From Bacteroidota bacterium (lineage in GTDB: Bacteria > Bacteroidota > Bacteroidia > Chitinophagales > Chitinophagaceae), in contig JAEZZY010000067.1 in the NCBI GenBank assembly GCA_023418315.1, forward strand, positions 80,045-144,044: 64,000 nt of DNA, read 5' to 3'. The notes under the pieces are model-generated. The model saw only the letters and a program-made list of their open reading frames with translations, had not been told where the DNA came from and ran no database searches. Shown piece after piece: positions 44,483 through 53,732 of this stretch. How positions within the stretch are numbered: position 1 is the stretch's first letter; the number at the start of each line of letters is the position of its first letter. The translations under genes and the position numbers were made by a program.

Positions 44483-45319
44483 TTATTCTTCTTCTACCAA
44501 TTTAATGCCTGTTTGGGTGAGTTCGATAAGGCGTTGTTTATAGAGCGCGCCCACTGCCATTTTAAATGCTTTTTTGCTGATGCCGAAAAAATCGGAAATG
44601 GCTTTAGGGTCGGATTTGTCGCTATAGGGAAGGTAGTTGTCGTTTGTTTTCAGAAGTTGTAAAATATGCGCTGCCTCATTGCTGATGCGTTTATAGCCGC
44701 GTTCGCCCATCATCACATCTATTTTATCATCCGGACGAATGGTTTTTACAAAGCCTTTTAATTTTTCGCCGTATTCCAGGTCGCGAAATACATCGCTGAA
44801 ATGCAGTACGCCCGTGTGCCGGTTGTTGATGATGACTTTATAGCCTATATCGGTTTTGTCCCAAATGAGCAGGCTTACTTCTTCTTTTTCCTTCACCGTC
44901 AATTGTTCATTGCTCAGGTATTTTTCAAATCTTTCGGTAGCGGCTACGCGTCCGGTCATTTCATCTATATAAAGATATACGAGGTAGTAATGCCCTTCAT
45001 AAATACGGGAGCGTTGTTGTGATAGCGGAAGAAATACATCCTTCATAATGCCCCATTTCAGGAAGGCACCTTGTTTGTTTTTATCTGCTACTTCCAGCAA
45101 TGCAATTTCGCCCACAGTCGCCAAAGCCTTGTCTGTAGTGGCTATGAGCCTGCCTTCATTATCATGATATAAAAATACTTCTACTTCATCGCCTTCTTCC
45201 GCTTTCTTAGGCACATAGCGTTTTGGCAAAAGCACCTCCGTGCCATCCGCATCTAAATATGCGCCGAACTCTACGAATTTTACGATTTTCAGCGTGTAAT
45301 ATGTTCCTGCTTGTAACAT
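44483..45319 (-). CDS. S1-like RNA-binding protein, CvfB family
   Basis: This 278-residue cytosolic protein belongs to the CvfB (YitL) family. Two to three S1-like OB folds (residues 1-65, 65-130 and about 140-210; for example KIVKFVEFGAYLDADG and VIINNRHTGVLHFSDVF) precede a winged-helix C-terminal domain (SDPKAISDFFGISKKAFKMAVGAL). Homologues influence virulence factor expression in staphylococci, probably through RNA binding. The gene lies 54 bases after the rhomboid gene and upstream of the hypothetical gene. Confidence 0.88.
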   Translation of the reverse strand: MLQAGTYYTLKIVKFVEFGAYLDADGTEVLLPKRYVPKKAEEGDEVEVFLYHDNEGRLIATTDKALATVGEIALLEVADKNKQGAFLKWGIMKDVFLPLSQQRSRIYEGHYYLVYLYIDEMTGRVAATERFEKYLSNEQLTVKEKEEVSLLIWDKTDIGYKVIINNRHTGVLHFSDVFRDLEYGEKLKGFVKTIRPDDKIDVMMGERGYKRISNEAAHILQLLKTNDNYLPYSDKSDPKAISDFFGISKKAFKMAVGALYKQRLIELTQTGIKLVEEE

Positions 45320-45373
45320 GTTTGATTTTTACGTAGGCTATAGCCTTTTTTATAATTCACGGTAAACTGCCAA

Positions 45374-46180
45374 CTACCTCTGCGATTTAGCATATTGTTG
45401 CAGCAGCTCCTTTTCTTTTTTAGTCAGGCTTTTCATACCCCGTTCGTTTATTTTTTCCAGGATGCGGTCTATCTCGTGCTGCGAAGTGTGTTTGGAGGAA
45501 TTGTAACGGTCTTCGTAGGTCATGCTTCTTTTTACATCTGCTTTATTGATGAGAATCCAGTTCGGTTTATAAATCATAATAAGAATGAGCGCTACTGCCG
45601 GCAGGAACACGCACACCACAGGAATCCAATTGGTAACAATAGTTTGGGGAAACAACAGAAGCGCCAGCGCCATGCCTACCAATCCGCCGCCGAGATGCGC
45701 CGCATGTCCTATATCCCGGCGTTCTGCACGGATGGCATACAGCGTATAAAGAACATAGACCAATCCGAATATCCATCCCGGTATGAAGAAGATTTTCATG
45801 CCGGGTAGCAAGGCGATGGTGGCGAAAACCAATCCGCTGATAGCGCCGGAAGCGCCTACGGAGCTATAGTAAAATTGATGTTTGTGAATGACAAGTGCCA
45901 AAAGATTGCCGCCTATAAGGCTTGCAAAATAAATGAGCATAAACCTTGCTACGCCCACATAGGCTTCCATGCCCGTACCGAAGGAAAACAGCACAAACAT
46001 ATTGACCAGCAAATGCAGCCAGGAAATATGCAAAAAGCCGGATGATACCAGACGGTGGTATTCCTTAGCCCCGGTTACCTTATCTACCCGAAACGAATAT
46101 TTATCTATAAAAAGCTCATCCCTGAAACCAATGTATGACAGCACGATGGTAAGGAAGATTAAAACGATTGTAGCAAACAT
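45374..46180 (-). CDS. rhomboid family intramembrane serine protease
   Basis: This 268-residue protein has six transmembrane helices, catalytic Ser111 in GASG, His162 in HAAHLGG and an oxyanion Asn60 in HLLVNMF, so it should be an active intramembrane protease. A cytosolic tail of about 60 residues with basic and acidic residues follows the last helix. Substrates are unknown. It appears to lead the transcript that includes the CvfB-like gene. Confidence 0.93.
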   Translation of the reverse strand: MFATIVLIFLTIVLSYIGFRDELFIDKYSFRVDKVTGAKEYHRLVSSGFLHISWLHLLVNMFVLFSFGTGMEAYVGVARFMLIYFASLIGGNLLALVIHKHQFYYSSVGASGAISGLVFATIALLPGMKIFFIPGWIFGLVYVLYTLYAIRAERRDIGHAAHLGGGLVGMALALLLFPQTIVTNWIPVVCVFLPAVALILIMIYKPNWILINKADVKRSMTYEDRYNSSKHTSQHEIDRILEKINERGMKSLTKKEKELLQQYAKSQR

Positions 46181-46302
46181 ATTCTTTCAACTCTTCTGTT
46201 ACGAATGTAAAACTAAATGGCAAACCGCAAAAAAGAGCAGGGATAAAATTCTCTCAAAAACCCGTCGCCTTATTTTTGCTACGCAGGTTGTTTGCAAAAA
46301 GA

Positions 46303-47367
46303 TCAAGGCAATATATCCCAGCCGATATGCCTGTAAACCGATGGGCGAAAGCGGGTTGTGTCTTTGAGCAGTGCCGCATCGCCATGAAACAATCGGCGGT
46401 AAAACCTTATGGCGGCTTCGGGCTGCGGCGGATAGCCGTAAAGATTCAGAAAGTTGCTGTGTTTTTTCCCTACGAGCGTTTCAAAATTTATATAAAATGC
46501 TTCAGCTTGCACCGGCTTTTTTACTTTCATGCCGAGTTGGTTTTTTTTACTCATAAAATAAGCACCGCCCAGCGTAAAATCATTAGGGTTATAAAGCACA
46601 TATACACGCCGGGCAAATTTTATTTTTCCCAGCCAAGAGGCGTGTTTACGTTGCGGCACGCAGGCTGCGTTTAAGATGAGGTTGTCCACCCATTTATCCG
46701 TGTTTATAGCGCGTAGTTTTCCGTTCATCACTATTTTTTGCAACACGATATTGCCCATGCTATGGAAAAATAAATTTAGGCTTTTAGTGCCGAGCCACTG
46801 TTGTTCTTTCAAGATTTTGATGCTGTCGAATACAGGTGAAAAATCCCGGTAGGCAATAGAGGCGTTGTGTTTGGAAAAATAATAATTGCGGGTTCTTCTC
46901 CATTTGGCTTTGATGCTGGGGTAATCCAGATAAATAACATTTACGCCGTATTCCGCACTCATGCGCATAGCCCTGTCTGCGGCACTGGTAAAGAGTTTTC
47001 CCATGCCTTCGGTGTAAACCACCCAGTCTTTATTTTTTTCCGGCAGGGCATTTACCGCATTTTTCAGACTGTTCATAGGCGCTACCTTCCATTTTCCCTC
47101 GCTGCTGTAAACCACAAAATAGCGAATGCCTCCATTGTGCTCGTCCGGCAAAAAACGAAGCGCCGTATCATGAAACACTCTGTTGGTGGCTATAATCACT
47201 GCCGTATCTTTTTTATGAATAGTAATAGGTTCGTTAGTTGTTTTTAGGGAAAGATGTTGCCAGCAGGCATCGGAATTGAAATAATGGATCTGCGCATTTG
47301 CTTCATTCGCCCAAAGAAAAAAGAACAAGACCGTATAGCTTAGAATGGCTCGCATGAACATCTTCAT
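46303..47367 (-). CDS. secreted alpha/beta hydrolase-like protein
   Basis: This protein of about 354 residues has a signal peptide (MKMFMRAILSYTVLFFFLWANEANAQ) and a nucleophile-elbow-like sequence FFHSMGN around residue 210, with a VYVLYNPNDFTLGG strand downstream. It resembles the alpha/beta hydrolases of the DUF900 kind, but a complete catalytic triad is not evident. Start at 47367 (or ATG at 47361) is used because the longer frame has no signal peptide at its beginning. It diverges from the S9 peptidase; substrate unknown. Confidence 0.65.
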   Translation of the reverse strand: MKMFMRAILSYTVLFFFLWANEANAQIHYFNSDACWQHLSLKTTNEPITIHKKDTAVIIATNRVFHDTALRFLPDEHNGGIRYFVVYSSEGKWKVAPMNSLKNAVNALPEKNKDWVVYTEGMGKLFTSAADRAMRMSAEYGVNVIYLDYPSIKAKWRRTRNYYFSKHNASIAYRDFSPVFDSIKILKEQQWLGTKSLNLFFHSMGNIVLQKIVMNGKLRAINTDKWVDNLILNAACVPQRKHASWLGKIKFARRVYVLYNPNDFTLGGAYFMSKKNQLGMKVKKPVQAEAFYINFETLVGKKHSNFLNLYGYPPQPEAAIRFYRRLFHGDAALLKDTTRFRPSVYRHIGWDILP

Positions 47368-47391
47368 AAAATAATTCACCCTTTTGGCAGT

Positions 47392-47421
47392 AGAAAACCT
47401 GCAAGTTAAGTGATATGTTTG
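47392..47421 (+). promoter_or_regulatory. promoter of the S9 peptidase gene
   Basis: TTTTG (47392-47396), 17 bases, then TATGTTTG (47414-47421) fits the Bacteroidota promoter. The upstream ATG at 47415 is inside the -7 element, so the gene must start at 47442. Confidence 0.6.
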
Positions 47422-47441
47422 TTCCAATTTTTTTGCAACAT

Positions 47442-49598
47442 ATGAACTCCAAAAAATCATTTCTTATAGCGCTTGCTTTCTATGGCGCATTGCCTATGGA
47501 TGCGCAGTACCGCAGCTATACCATGGCGGAAGCCGTAAACGGGCTCTCCACTACCCTGGCGGTAAAAAGCATCAAGCAGCCTTCCTGGCAGCCGGGTACA
47601 CATAATTTTTATCAGGTAGTGAAGGAAGGAAAAAATGAATTTTTCATCAAGACACATTTCCCTACCGGTGCAGTGGATACCATCGAATCGCTGAGCGCGT
47701 TCAATAAAACCCTGGGCAAAGACAGTCTGAAAGCCTTGCCGGTTTATAAATGGCTGAGCCGGGATGTGGCTTATTATAAAAACGGGAATAAAATAAGAAA
47801 AGGTGTACTGACCCGTACCGGATTTATGTGGAGCGACTGGGCAAATCTTCCTAAAGAAGCAGAAAATATAACGGTGGATAAATCCATGCAGATTGCCTAT
47901 ACCGTGAAGAATAATTTATGGATAGCAGACCGGTATGGAAATGCCACGCAGCTAACCCACGAAAGCAATGAAAACATTATCAGCGGGCAATCGGTGCATC
48001 GCAATGAATTTGGTATTGACGGCGGTATATTCTTTTCTCCTAAAGGAAATTACCTTGCTTATTACCGCATGGATCAGACGATGGTGGCTGATTATCCCAT
48101 TGTGCGCTGGGGCAGTGTGCCGGCTGCGGTGGATCTGATAAAATATCCTATGGCTGGCGGCACTTCGCATGAAGTAACGCTTTGCGTTTATCATCCGAAA
48201 ACCGGAAAAACCATTAGCTTAAAAACCGGAACGCCTAAAGATCAGTACCTCACTTCGGTTACTTGGAGCCCCGATGAAAAATATATTTATGTGGCCTTGC
48301 TCAACCGGGCTCAAAATCATCTTTGGCTGAATGAATACGATGCGCAAACGGGCGATAAACTAAAAACCTTGTTTGAAGAAAGCAGCCAAACATACGTGGA
48401 GCCCTTGCATCCGCTTCAGTTTTTGCCCGGCAGCAATCATAAATTTATATGGTGGAGTGCGGCAGACGGATTCCCTCATCTTTATTTATATCATACCAAC
48501 GGAACCCTCCTCAAACAACTGACCAAAGGAGCCTATGAAGTGAATGAAATCATCGGCTTCCAAGAAAGCACGAATGAAGTAATTATCACCAGTGCTAAGG
48601 AATCTCCGATGGAAAAAAACAGCTATGCCGTAAACTACCTGACGGGCGCTATGCGCAGATTAGATAAGGAACAAGGCATTCATAGCCTATTGCTCAGCGA
48701 AGACGGAAACTATTTCTATGATGCCTATACGTCTGCGGAAATTCCGCGCATAGCCATGATACGCACTACAGACGGCAGTTTTAATCAAGAAATACTTAAT
48801 GCAGAAAATCCCCTGAAAGATTTTGAGCGTCCGCAGATAAAAACTATAACATTGAAAGCCGATGACGGCACACCTCTTTACGGCAGGTTGATATTGCCCA
48901 CCCGTTTTAATCCTTCAAAAAAGTATCCGGTTATTGTGTATCTGTACAATGGCCCGCATGTGCAACTGGTAAAAAACAGTTTTCCCGAAAGCGGTAATTT
49001 ATGGTATGAATATCTGGCGCAGCGAGGCTATGTAGTATTTACGATGGATGGTAGAGGAAGTGAAAACCGCGGCAGAAAATTTGAACAAGCTACCTTCCGC
49101 AAGTTGGGAACCGTAGAAATGAACGACCAGCTAAAAGGCGTGGAATACCTGAAATCATTAGCCTATGTAGATGGTAAAAGAATGGGCGTACATGGATGGA
49201 GTTTCGGTGGGTTTATGACCACTTCGCTGATGCTGCGGCATCCGGGAGTGTTTAAAGCAGGCGTGGCAGGCGGTCCGGTGATGGATTGGAAAATGTATGA
49301 AATCATGTACACCGAGCGCTATATGGACACGCCACAGGAAAATCCGCAAGGTTATGAAGAAGCCAACCTGCTCACCAAAACCAAAAACCTGCGTGGCAAG
49401 CTCCTGCTCATTCACGGCACGGATGATAATGTGGTGGTATGGCAGCACAGCATCAACTTTCTGAAAAAAGCAGTGGATGAAAATGTGCAGGTAGATTACT
49501 TTGTTTACCCCGGCTATGAGCATAATGTACGCGGCAAAGACCGTGTGCACTTAATGCAAAAAATCACCGATTATTTTGATTTGTATTTGAAGCCCTGA
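47442..49598 (+). CDS. S9 prolyl-dipeptidyl-peptidase (DPP IV-like)
   Basis: This 718-residue secreted serine peptidase of family S9B cleaves X-Pro or X-Ala dipeptides. A signal peptide ends MDAQ; the N-terminal part is an eight-bladed propeller with the EFGIDGGIFFSPKGNYLAYYRM segment; the hydrolase domain starts about residue 460 and has the nucleophile Ser587 in HGWSFGG, followed by GTDDNVV and HNVRG supplying Asp and His. Length is typical. It runs toward prfC, ending 22 bases from it. Confidence 0.93.
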   Translation: MNSKKSFLIALAFYGALPMDAQYRSYTMAEAVNGLSTTLAVKSIKQPSWQPGTHNFYQVVKEGKNEFFIKTHFPTGAVDTIESLSAFNKTLGKDSLKALPVYKWLSRDVAYYKNGNKIRKGVLTRTGFMWSDWANLPKEAENITVDKSMQIAYTVKNNLWIADRYGNATQLTHESNENIISGQSVHRNEFGIDGGIFFSPKGNYLAYYRMDQTMVADYPIVRWGSVPAAVDLIKYPMAGGTSHEVTLCVYHPKTGKTISLKTGTPKDQYLTSVTWSPDEKYIYVALLNRAQNHLWLNEYDAQTGDKLKTLFEESSQTYVEPLHPLQFLPGSNHKFIWWSAADGFPHLYLYHTNGTLLKQLTKGAYEVNEIIGFQESTNEVIITSAKESPMEKNSYAVNYLTGAMRRLDKEQGIHSLLLSEDGNYFYDAYTSAEIPRIAMIRTTDGSFNQEILNAENPLKDFERPQIKTITLKADDGTPLYGRLILPTRFNPSKKYPVIVYLYNGPHVQLVKNSFPESGNLWYEYLAQRGYVVFTMDGRGSENRGRKFEQATFRKLGTVEMNDQLKGVEYLKSLAYVDGKRMGVHGWSFGGFMTTSLMLRHPGVFKAGVAGGPVMDWKMYEIMYTERYMDTPQENPQGYEEANLLTKTKNLRGKLLLIHGTDDNVVVWQHSINFLKKAVDENVQVDYFVYPGYEHNVRGKDRVHLMQKITDYFDLYLKP

Positions 49599-49620
49599 TA
49601 AAGAGGAGAACGATATTTAT

Positions 49621-51213
49621 TTATACCGTAGCCGTCTTAAACTCGCTCGTAAAATGAAACTCAATATCCGGATTGTTCTGCCGTTCGGTATTGAGAAACC
49701 ATTCGCTTTGCGCCAGATAAACCAGATTGCCGTCTTTGTCTTCCATGATATTGGCTTGTTTAAAGCGGGCAAAATCCTCGATTTTTTTCTTGTTGCCGGT
49801 AATCCAGCAGGCTTTGTAGAAACTGAGCGGCATAAAGGCTACGGACGCGCCGTATTCCTGCAATAAGCGGTATTGAATTACTTCAAACTGCAGCTCGCCT
49901 ACACAACCGATAATTTTTCGGTTGCCGCCATGCTGGGTGAAAAGCTGCGCCACGCCTTCGTCCGTAAGCTGGCGAATCCCTTTTTCCAGTTGCTTCGTCT
50001 TCATCGGGTCTTTGTTTACCAATTCTTTAAAAAGCTCCGGCGAGAAGGTGGGGATGCCCGTGAATTGCAGGTCTTCGCCCTGTGTAAGCGTATCGCCGAT
50101 TTTAAAATTTCCGGTATCAAACAATCCCACCACATCGCCGGGATAGGCTTCTTCGATTATATCTTTTTCGCGGGCAAGAAAGGAATAGGGATTGCTGAAG
50201 CGCACCTCTTTTTCGATACGGGTATGTTTATAATAAGTATTGCGTTCAAACTTTCCGGAACACACACGCAGGAAGGCGATACGGTCGCGGTGGCGTGGGT
50301 CGAGGTTGGCATGTATTTTAAAAATGAAGCCGGTAAATTTATCTTCGCCTGCTTCTACAAATCGCTTATCTGTTTGTCTGCCAAGCGGCATTGGCGCTAT
50401 GCGAATGAAGGTATCGAGCAATTCTTTTACTCCGAAATTATTCACAGCGCTACCAAAAAATACCGGTGCTACTTTCCCTTCCAGATAGGCAGCTACATCT
50501 AAGGCACCATATACGCCATCCAATAATTCCACATCTTCACGAAGCTGAGCCGCATCGCGTTCGCCTACTTTTTCATCGAGTAGGGCATCGTTGATGTCCG
50601 GTATAGGCACTGTGTTTTCTTCGGTTGCTTTTTGGCTTGCGGTAAAGAGGTTCAGGTTTTTATCGTAAAGACTATAAACCCCTTTAAATTCTTTTCCCAT
50701 ATTGATCGGCCAGGTGAGCGGATGCAGGGAAATGTTCAGCTCTTTTTCTATTTCGTCCAGCAAATCAAAAGGATATTTACCATCACGATCCATTTTGTTT
50801 ACGAATACAATCACCGGCGTATCTCTCATGCGGCATACTTCCATCAGCCGGCGTGTTTGTTCTTCCACCCCGTTCACGCTGTCAATGACAAGGATAACGC
50901 TGTCCACCGCCGTGAGCGTGCGATAAGTATCCTCCGCAAAGTCTTTGTGGCCGGGCGTATCGAGGAGGTTGATAAGTACATGGTTATACTCAAAACTCAT
51001 CACCGAAGTAGCAACGGAGATACCGCGTTGCCGTTCTATTTCCATAAAATCACTCGTAGCGTGCTTTTTGATTTTATTGCTTTTCACCGCACCTGCCACC
51101 TGTATCGCACCACCGAACAACAACAATTTTTCCGTCAGCGTAGTCTTACCCGCATCCGGGTGTGAGATGATGGCAAAGGTTCTCCGTTTATTAATTTCTT
51201 TTTCGTATTTCAT
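49621..51213 (-). CDS. prfC: peptide chain release factor 3
   Basis: This 530-residue translational GTPase recycles release factors 1 and 2 from the ribosome. G1 SHPDAGKTTLTEK, the switch region RGISVATSVMSFEY, DTPGHKDFAEDTY and NKMDRD are intact, and the C-terminal RF3 domain is complete. Start at 51213 (MKYEKEINKRRTFAIISHPD) matches RF3 N termini; the longer frame adds 19 residues without conserved sequence. Its leader contains a hairpin (51301-51323) downstream of a TAATTTTG promoter element. Confidence 0.95.
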   Translation of the reverse strand: MKYEKEINKRRTFAIISHPDAGKTTLTEKLLLFGGAIQVAGAVKSNKIKKHATSDFMEIERQRGISVATSVMSFEYNHVLINLLDTPGHKDFAEDTYRTLTAVDSVILVIDSVNGVEEQTRRLMEVCRMRDTPVIVFVNKMDRDGKYPFDLLDEIEKELNISLHPLTWPINMGKEFKGVYSLYDKNLNLFTASQKATEENTVPIPDINDALLDEKVGERDAAQLREDVELLDGVYGALDVAAYLEGKVAPVFFGSAVNNFGVKELLDTFIRIAPMPLGRQTDKRFVEAGEDKFTGFIFKIHANLDPRHRDRIAFLRVCSGKFERNTYYKHTRIEKEVRFSNPYSFLAREKDIIEEAYPGDVVGLFDTGNFKIGDTLTQGEDLQFTGIPTFSPELFKELVNKDPMKTKQLEKGIRQLTDEGVAQLFTQHGGNRKIIGCVGELQFEVIQYRLLQEYGASVAFMPLSFYKACWITGNKKKIEDFARFKQANIMEDKDGNLVYLAQSEWFLNTERQNNPDIEFHFTSEFKTATV

Positions 51214-51300
51214 GTGTTTAAAAGTCAAAATTTGGTGTTTTTGATTTCGCGCAAAGAACCCTGCGGGCACAAAAGCTTTTGTTACTTGTTATTCTTTGCG

Positions 51301-51323
51301 AACGTTGTGTGAAACAACAACGT
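51301..51323 (-). other. hairpin in the prfC leader
   Basis: ACGTTGT and ACAACGT pair around a nine-base loop, about 90 bases before the prfC start and downstream of a -7 element TAATTTTG (51344-51337, minus strand). There is no U run in either orientation, so it is more likely an RNA structure than a terminator. Confidence 0.35.
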
Positions 51324-51336
51324 CCAAAAAAGCCTG

Positions 51337-51344
51337 CAAAATTA
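51337..51344 (-). promoter_or_regulatory. -7 element for prfC
   Basis: The minus strand reads TAATTTTG, fitting TAnnTTTG, about 124 bases before the prfC start. This would give a long leader for a Bacteroidota gene. Confidence 0.45.
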
Positions 51345-51418
51345 CTTCAAACCCTACATATTATTTTCTATCACCGGTTTTAATTTTTGATTGCTTGGTT
51401 TTCGATTAATTTTACCGA

Positions 51419-51964
51419 ATGGTATCCAATTCCCTCTATCAGGACTTAGTAGAAGATTTTAAAAAGCAAAATCAAATCATTGATGAGCAAATCAATGTGT
51501 TTGAACCCATCACCGCTTCTCTTCGCAAACCCGCCGCGCAGCGATTGCTCAACACCGGCTCCCTCGCCTTGTTTGAGTTTATTTTTTACCTCATAGGCAT
51601 TGCCTCTTTGGTTTTTGCGGTGATGATGAAGCATGTAGTGCCGTTCTATATTTTAGAAACCCTGAAAGTGAAAATTCTTGAAACCGGTTTTTCGAGTACG
51701 GATGTAACCGCTTTATTTTGGTTAGTAACGGGATTGTTTGTGCTGACGGGTTTTTTATGTTTTTATATAGCGCGATTGCTGCGCAAGATTCGTTTGAAAA
51801 ATAAGATTCTTCATACCGTAAACAAGCAGATAAAAATATTGCTCTCCCAGCACATGCAGCGCAAAGCCGCTATTGATCACATTGAGAAAAAGCATTTTAC
51901 GGAATTGCCTACGTTGCCGCCGAACAACACGGATGTGAACGATGTGCCGAATCCCGGTTATTGA
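51419..51964 (+). CDS. two-helix membrane protein of unknown function
   Basis: This 181-residue protein has two hydrophobic segments (about residues 40-62 and 98-122) with a short periplasmic loop, and a C-terminal region rich in Lys, His and Gln that is probably helical and cytosolic. No family is recognised. It converges on the desaturase gene, whose 3' end is five bases away, and a weak -7 (TAATTTTA at 51406-51413) lies upstream. Confidence 0.6.
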   Translation: MVSNSLYQDLVEDFKKQNQIIDEQINVFEPITASLRKPAAQRLLNTGSLALFEFIFYLIGIASLVFAVMMKHVVPFYILETLKVKILETGFSSTDVTALFWLVTGLFVLTGFLCFYIARLLRKIRLKNKILHTVNKQIKILLSQHMQRKAAIDHIEKKHFTELPTLPPNNTDVNDVPNPGY

Positions 51965-51969
51965 AAAAT

Positions 51970-52698
51970 TTACGCTGCTTTTAGCCTGATCACTTTTGCA
52001 AAATGTAATAAACGCATCGTTTGGTAGCCCATATCCCATTCAAACCATTTGGCTGCATTATTGGGTTTTGTAGGATGTTTGTGGTGATTGTTATGATAGG
52101 CTTCTCCCCAAAAAATCAAATCCAAAGGAAGGATGTTTTTTGACGTATTGTTCATTTTGAAATTTTCATAGCCAAATTTATGCGCCCACCAGTTTACAGC
52201 TACACCTTGTAAAGAACCCATCACAATAGTTGCCGGTAAGAAAAGCCATTGCCACCAGGCGGTGGCCAGCCATGCGTATATCAGAATGTAAATAATGATC
52301 CAGCTTACCCGAGTGATCCAGTTGTGCGCAATTTTTTCAAATGCTTCCCAATCGGGTAAATTCTTTTTGTATTTTTCTTCCGCATCCTTTTTGCCTATAT
52401 ACAAGCTGAAATAATTATTGCGGGTAGTCCACATCATCAGAAAAGGATTGGGATCATTATGCGGAGAATGCGGATCTTCGGGCTTGTCGGTATGGGCATG
52501 GTGCAACCGATGCATCAAACCATAGGTATAGGCGCTGATGTAGGAAGAACCTTGTGTAACGAAGCAACCCATATAAAACACACGTTCCCAAAATTTGGAC
52601 ATGGTAAACATATTATGCGCCGCATAGCGATGATGAAAAATGGATTGAAAAAACAAGGAAGCGTACCAATGAATGGCTATAAAAAGAAGTATGTACAT
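51970..52698 (-). CDS. acyl-CoA/fatty-acid desaturase
   Basis: This membrane enzyme introduces a double bond in fatty acyl chains, needing two irons held by three histidine boxes: HRYAAH, HRLHHAH and HNNHH, all present, together with four transmembrane segments. The open frame extends 60 codons upstream to an ATG at 52878, but that would run over the divergent purine phosphorylase start, so the ATG at 52698 (MYILLFIAIHWYASLFF) is preferred. It then is 242 residues, which fits short Bacteroidota desaturases. It probably adjusts membrane fluidity. Confidence 0.85.
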   Translation of the reverse strand: MYILLFIAIHWYASLFFQSIFHHRYAAHNMFTMSKFWERVFYMGCFVTQGSSYISAYTYGLMHRLHHAHTDKPEDPHSPHNDPNPFLMMWTTRNNYFSLYIGKKDAEEKYKKNLPDWEAFEKIAHNWITRVSWIIIYILIYAWLATAWWQWLFLPATIVMGSLQGVAVNWWAHKFGYENFKMNNTSKNILPLDLIFWGEAYHNNHHKHPTKPNNAAKWFEWDMGYQTMRLLHFAKVIRLKAA

Positions 52699-52764
52699 AA
52701 TCGGATGTGTGGTATAAAAAGAAACAACATCCGGAAAATAAATCTGAGTGCTGAATGTTTTTTT

Positions 52765-52796
52765 GAAAGGTAGTATTAATGTATCGGCGAAACAAA
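52765..52796 (-). promoter_or_regulatory. possible promoter of the desaturase gene
   Basis: On the minus strand TTTG (52796-52793), about 20 bases, then TACCTTTC (52772-52765), one mismatch from TAnnTTTG. It would place the transcript start upstream of the ATG at 52698. Confidence 0.4.
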
Positions 52797-52842
52797 CAAA
52801 CTTTAATAACTTGCCCGGCAATCCACGTATATTAACCTTTCT

Positions 52843-53661
52843 ATGACAGTTTACGATAAAATACAAGCCACCACACAATTCATCCAGTCAAAAACAAACG
52901 CCCGACCCACCGTGGGTATCGTACTCGGAAGCGGCTTAGGCGGATTGATAGATGTAGTGCATACCGAAGCGGAAATCCCGTATAGCGACATACCCAACTT
53001 TCCGGTTTCTACAGTGGAAGGTCATGCGGGTAAACTGATATTTGGTGAGTTAAGTGGCAAACAAGTGGTGATGATGGCGGGACGCTTTCATTATTACGAA
53101 GGCTACACGATGGAAGAAGTAACGTTTCCCATTCGGGTGATGAAAGGCTTGGGTGTGGAAACGCTTATTCTTTCCAATGCGGCAGGCGGGATGAATAAGG
53201 CCTATAAAGTAGGGGATTTGGTTATTATTAGAGATTGTATCAATTTATTTCCCGAGCATCCGCTACGGGGCAAAAATGACGAACGCCTCGGCGTGCGTTT
53301 TTTGGATATGAGTGAGCCTTTTGATGTGCAATTGATAAATAAAGCGCTGCGCATAGCGAAGCAACAAAACATACAGGTGCATACCGGTGTGTATGTAGGC
53401 TTGCAAGGACCTACATTTGAAACGCCCGCCGAATACAAATGGCTGCACACGATTGGCGGTGATGTGGTGGGCATGAGCACCGTTCCGGAAGTGATTGTAG
53501 CGCGTCATGGCGGGATGAACGTGTTTGCGGCAAGCATCGTTACCGACCTCGGCATCAGCGATCAGCCCGTAAAAATATCCCACGAGGAAGTATTGGAAGC
53601 AGCCAATAAAGCCGCACCGGTTTTGGCAGGGTTGGTGAGGGAATTGGTGGAGGAAATATAG
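52843..53661 (+). CDS. purine nucleoside phosphorylase
   Basis: This 272-residue enzyme cleaves inosine/guanosine with phosphate to base and ribose-1-phosphate for purine salvage. The N-terminal phosphate-binding GSGLGGL, FHYYEGYTMEEVTFPIRV, the AAGGMN loop, the FETPAEYK contact and the GMSTVPEVIVARH segment are typical of the trimeric class (PunA). Length and order are normal. It diverges from the desaturase gene. Confidence 0.93.
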   Translation: MTVYDKIQATTQFIQSKTNARPTVGIVLGSGLGGLIDVVHTEAEIPYSDIPNFPVSTVEGHAGKLIFGELSGKQVVMMAGRFHYYEGYTMEEVTFPIRVMKGLGVETLILSNAAGGMNKAYKVGDLVIIRDCINLFPEHPLRGKNDERLGVRFLDMSEPFDVQLINKALRIAKQQNIQVHTGVYVGLQGPTFETPAEYKWLHTIGGDVVGMSTVPEVIVARHGGMNVFAASIVTDLGISDQPVKISHEEVLEAANKAAPVLAGLVRELVEEI

Positions 53662-53732
53662 TATAATTGATAAAGGGACATTATGATAAAAAAAGGAATT
53701 ATACTCTATACACTACTTCAATCATTACCCAC

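Noticed and set aside
53664..53705. Inverted repeat AGTATAA...TTATACT after the purine phosphorylase gene
   Set aside because: The loop is about 30 bases long and there is no T run, so I do not call a terminator.
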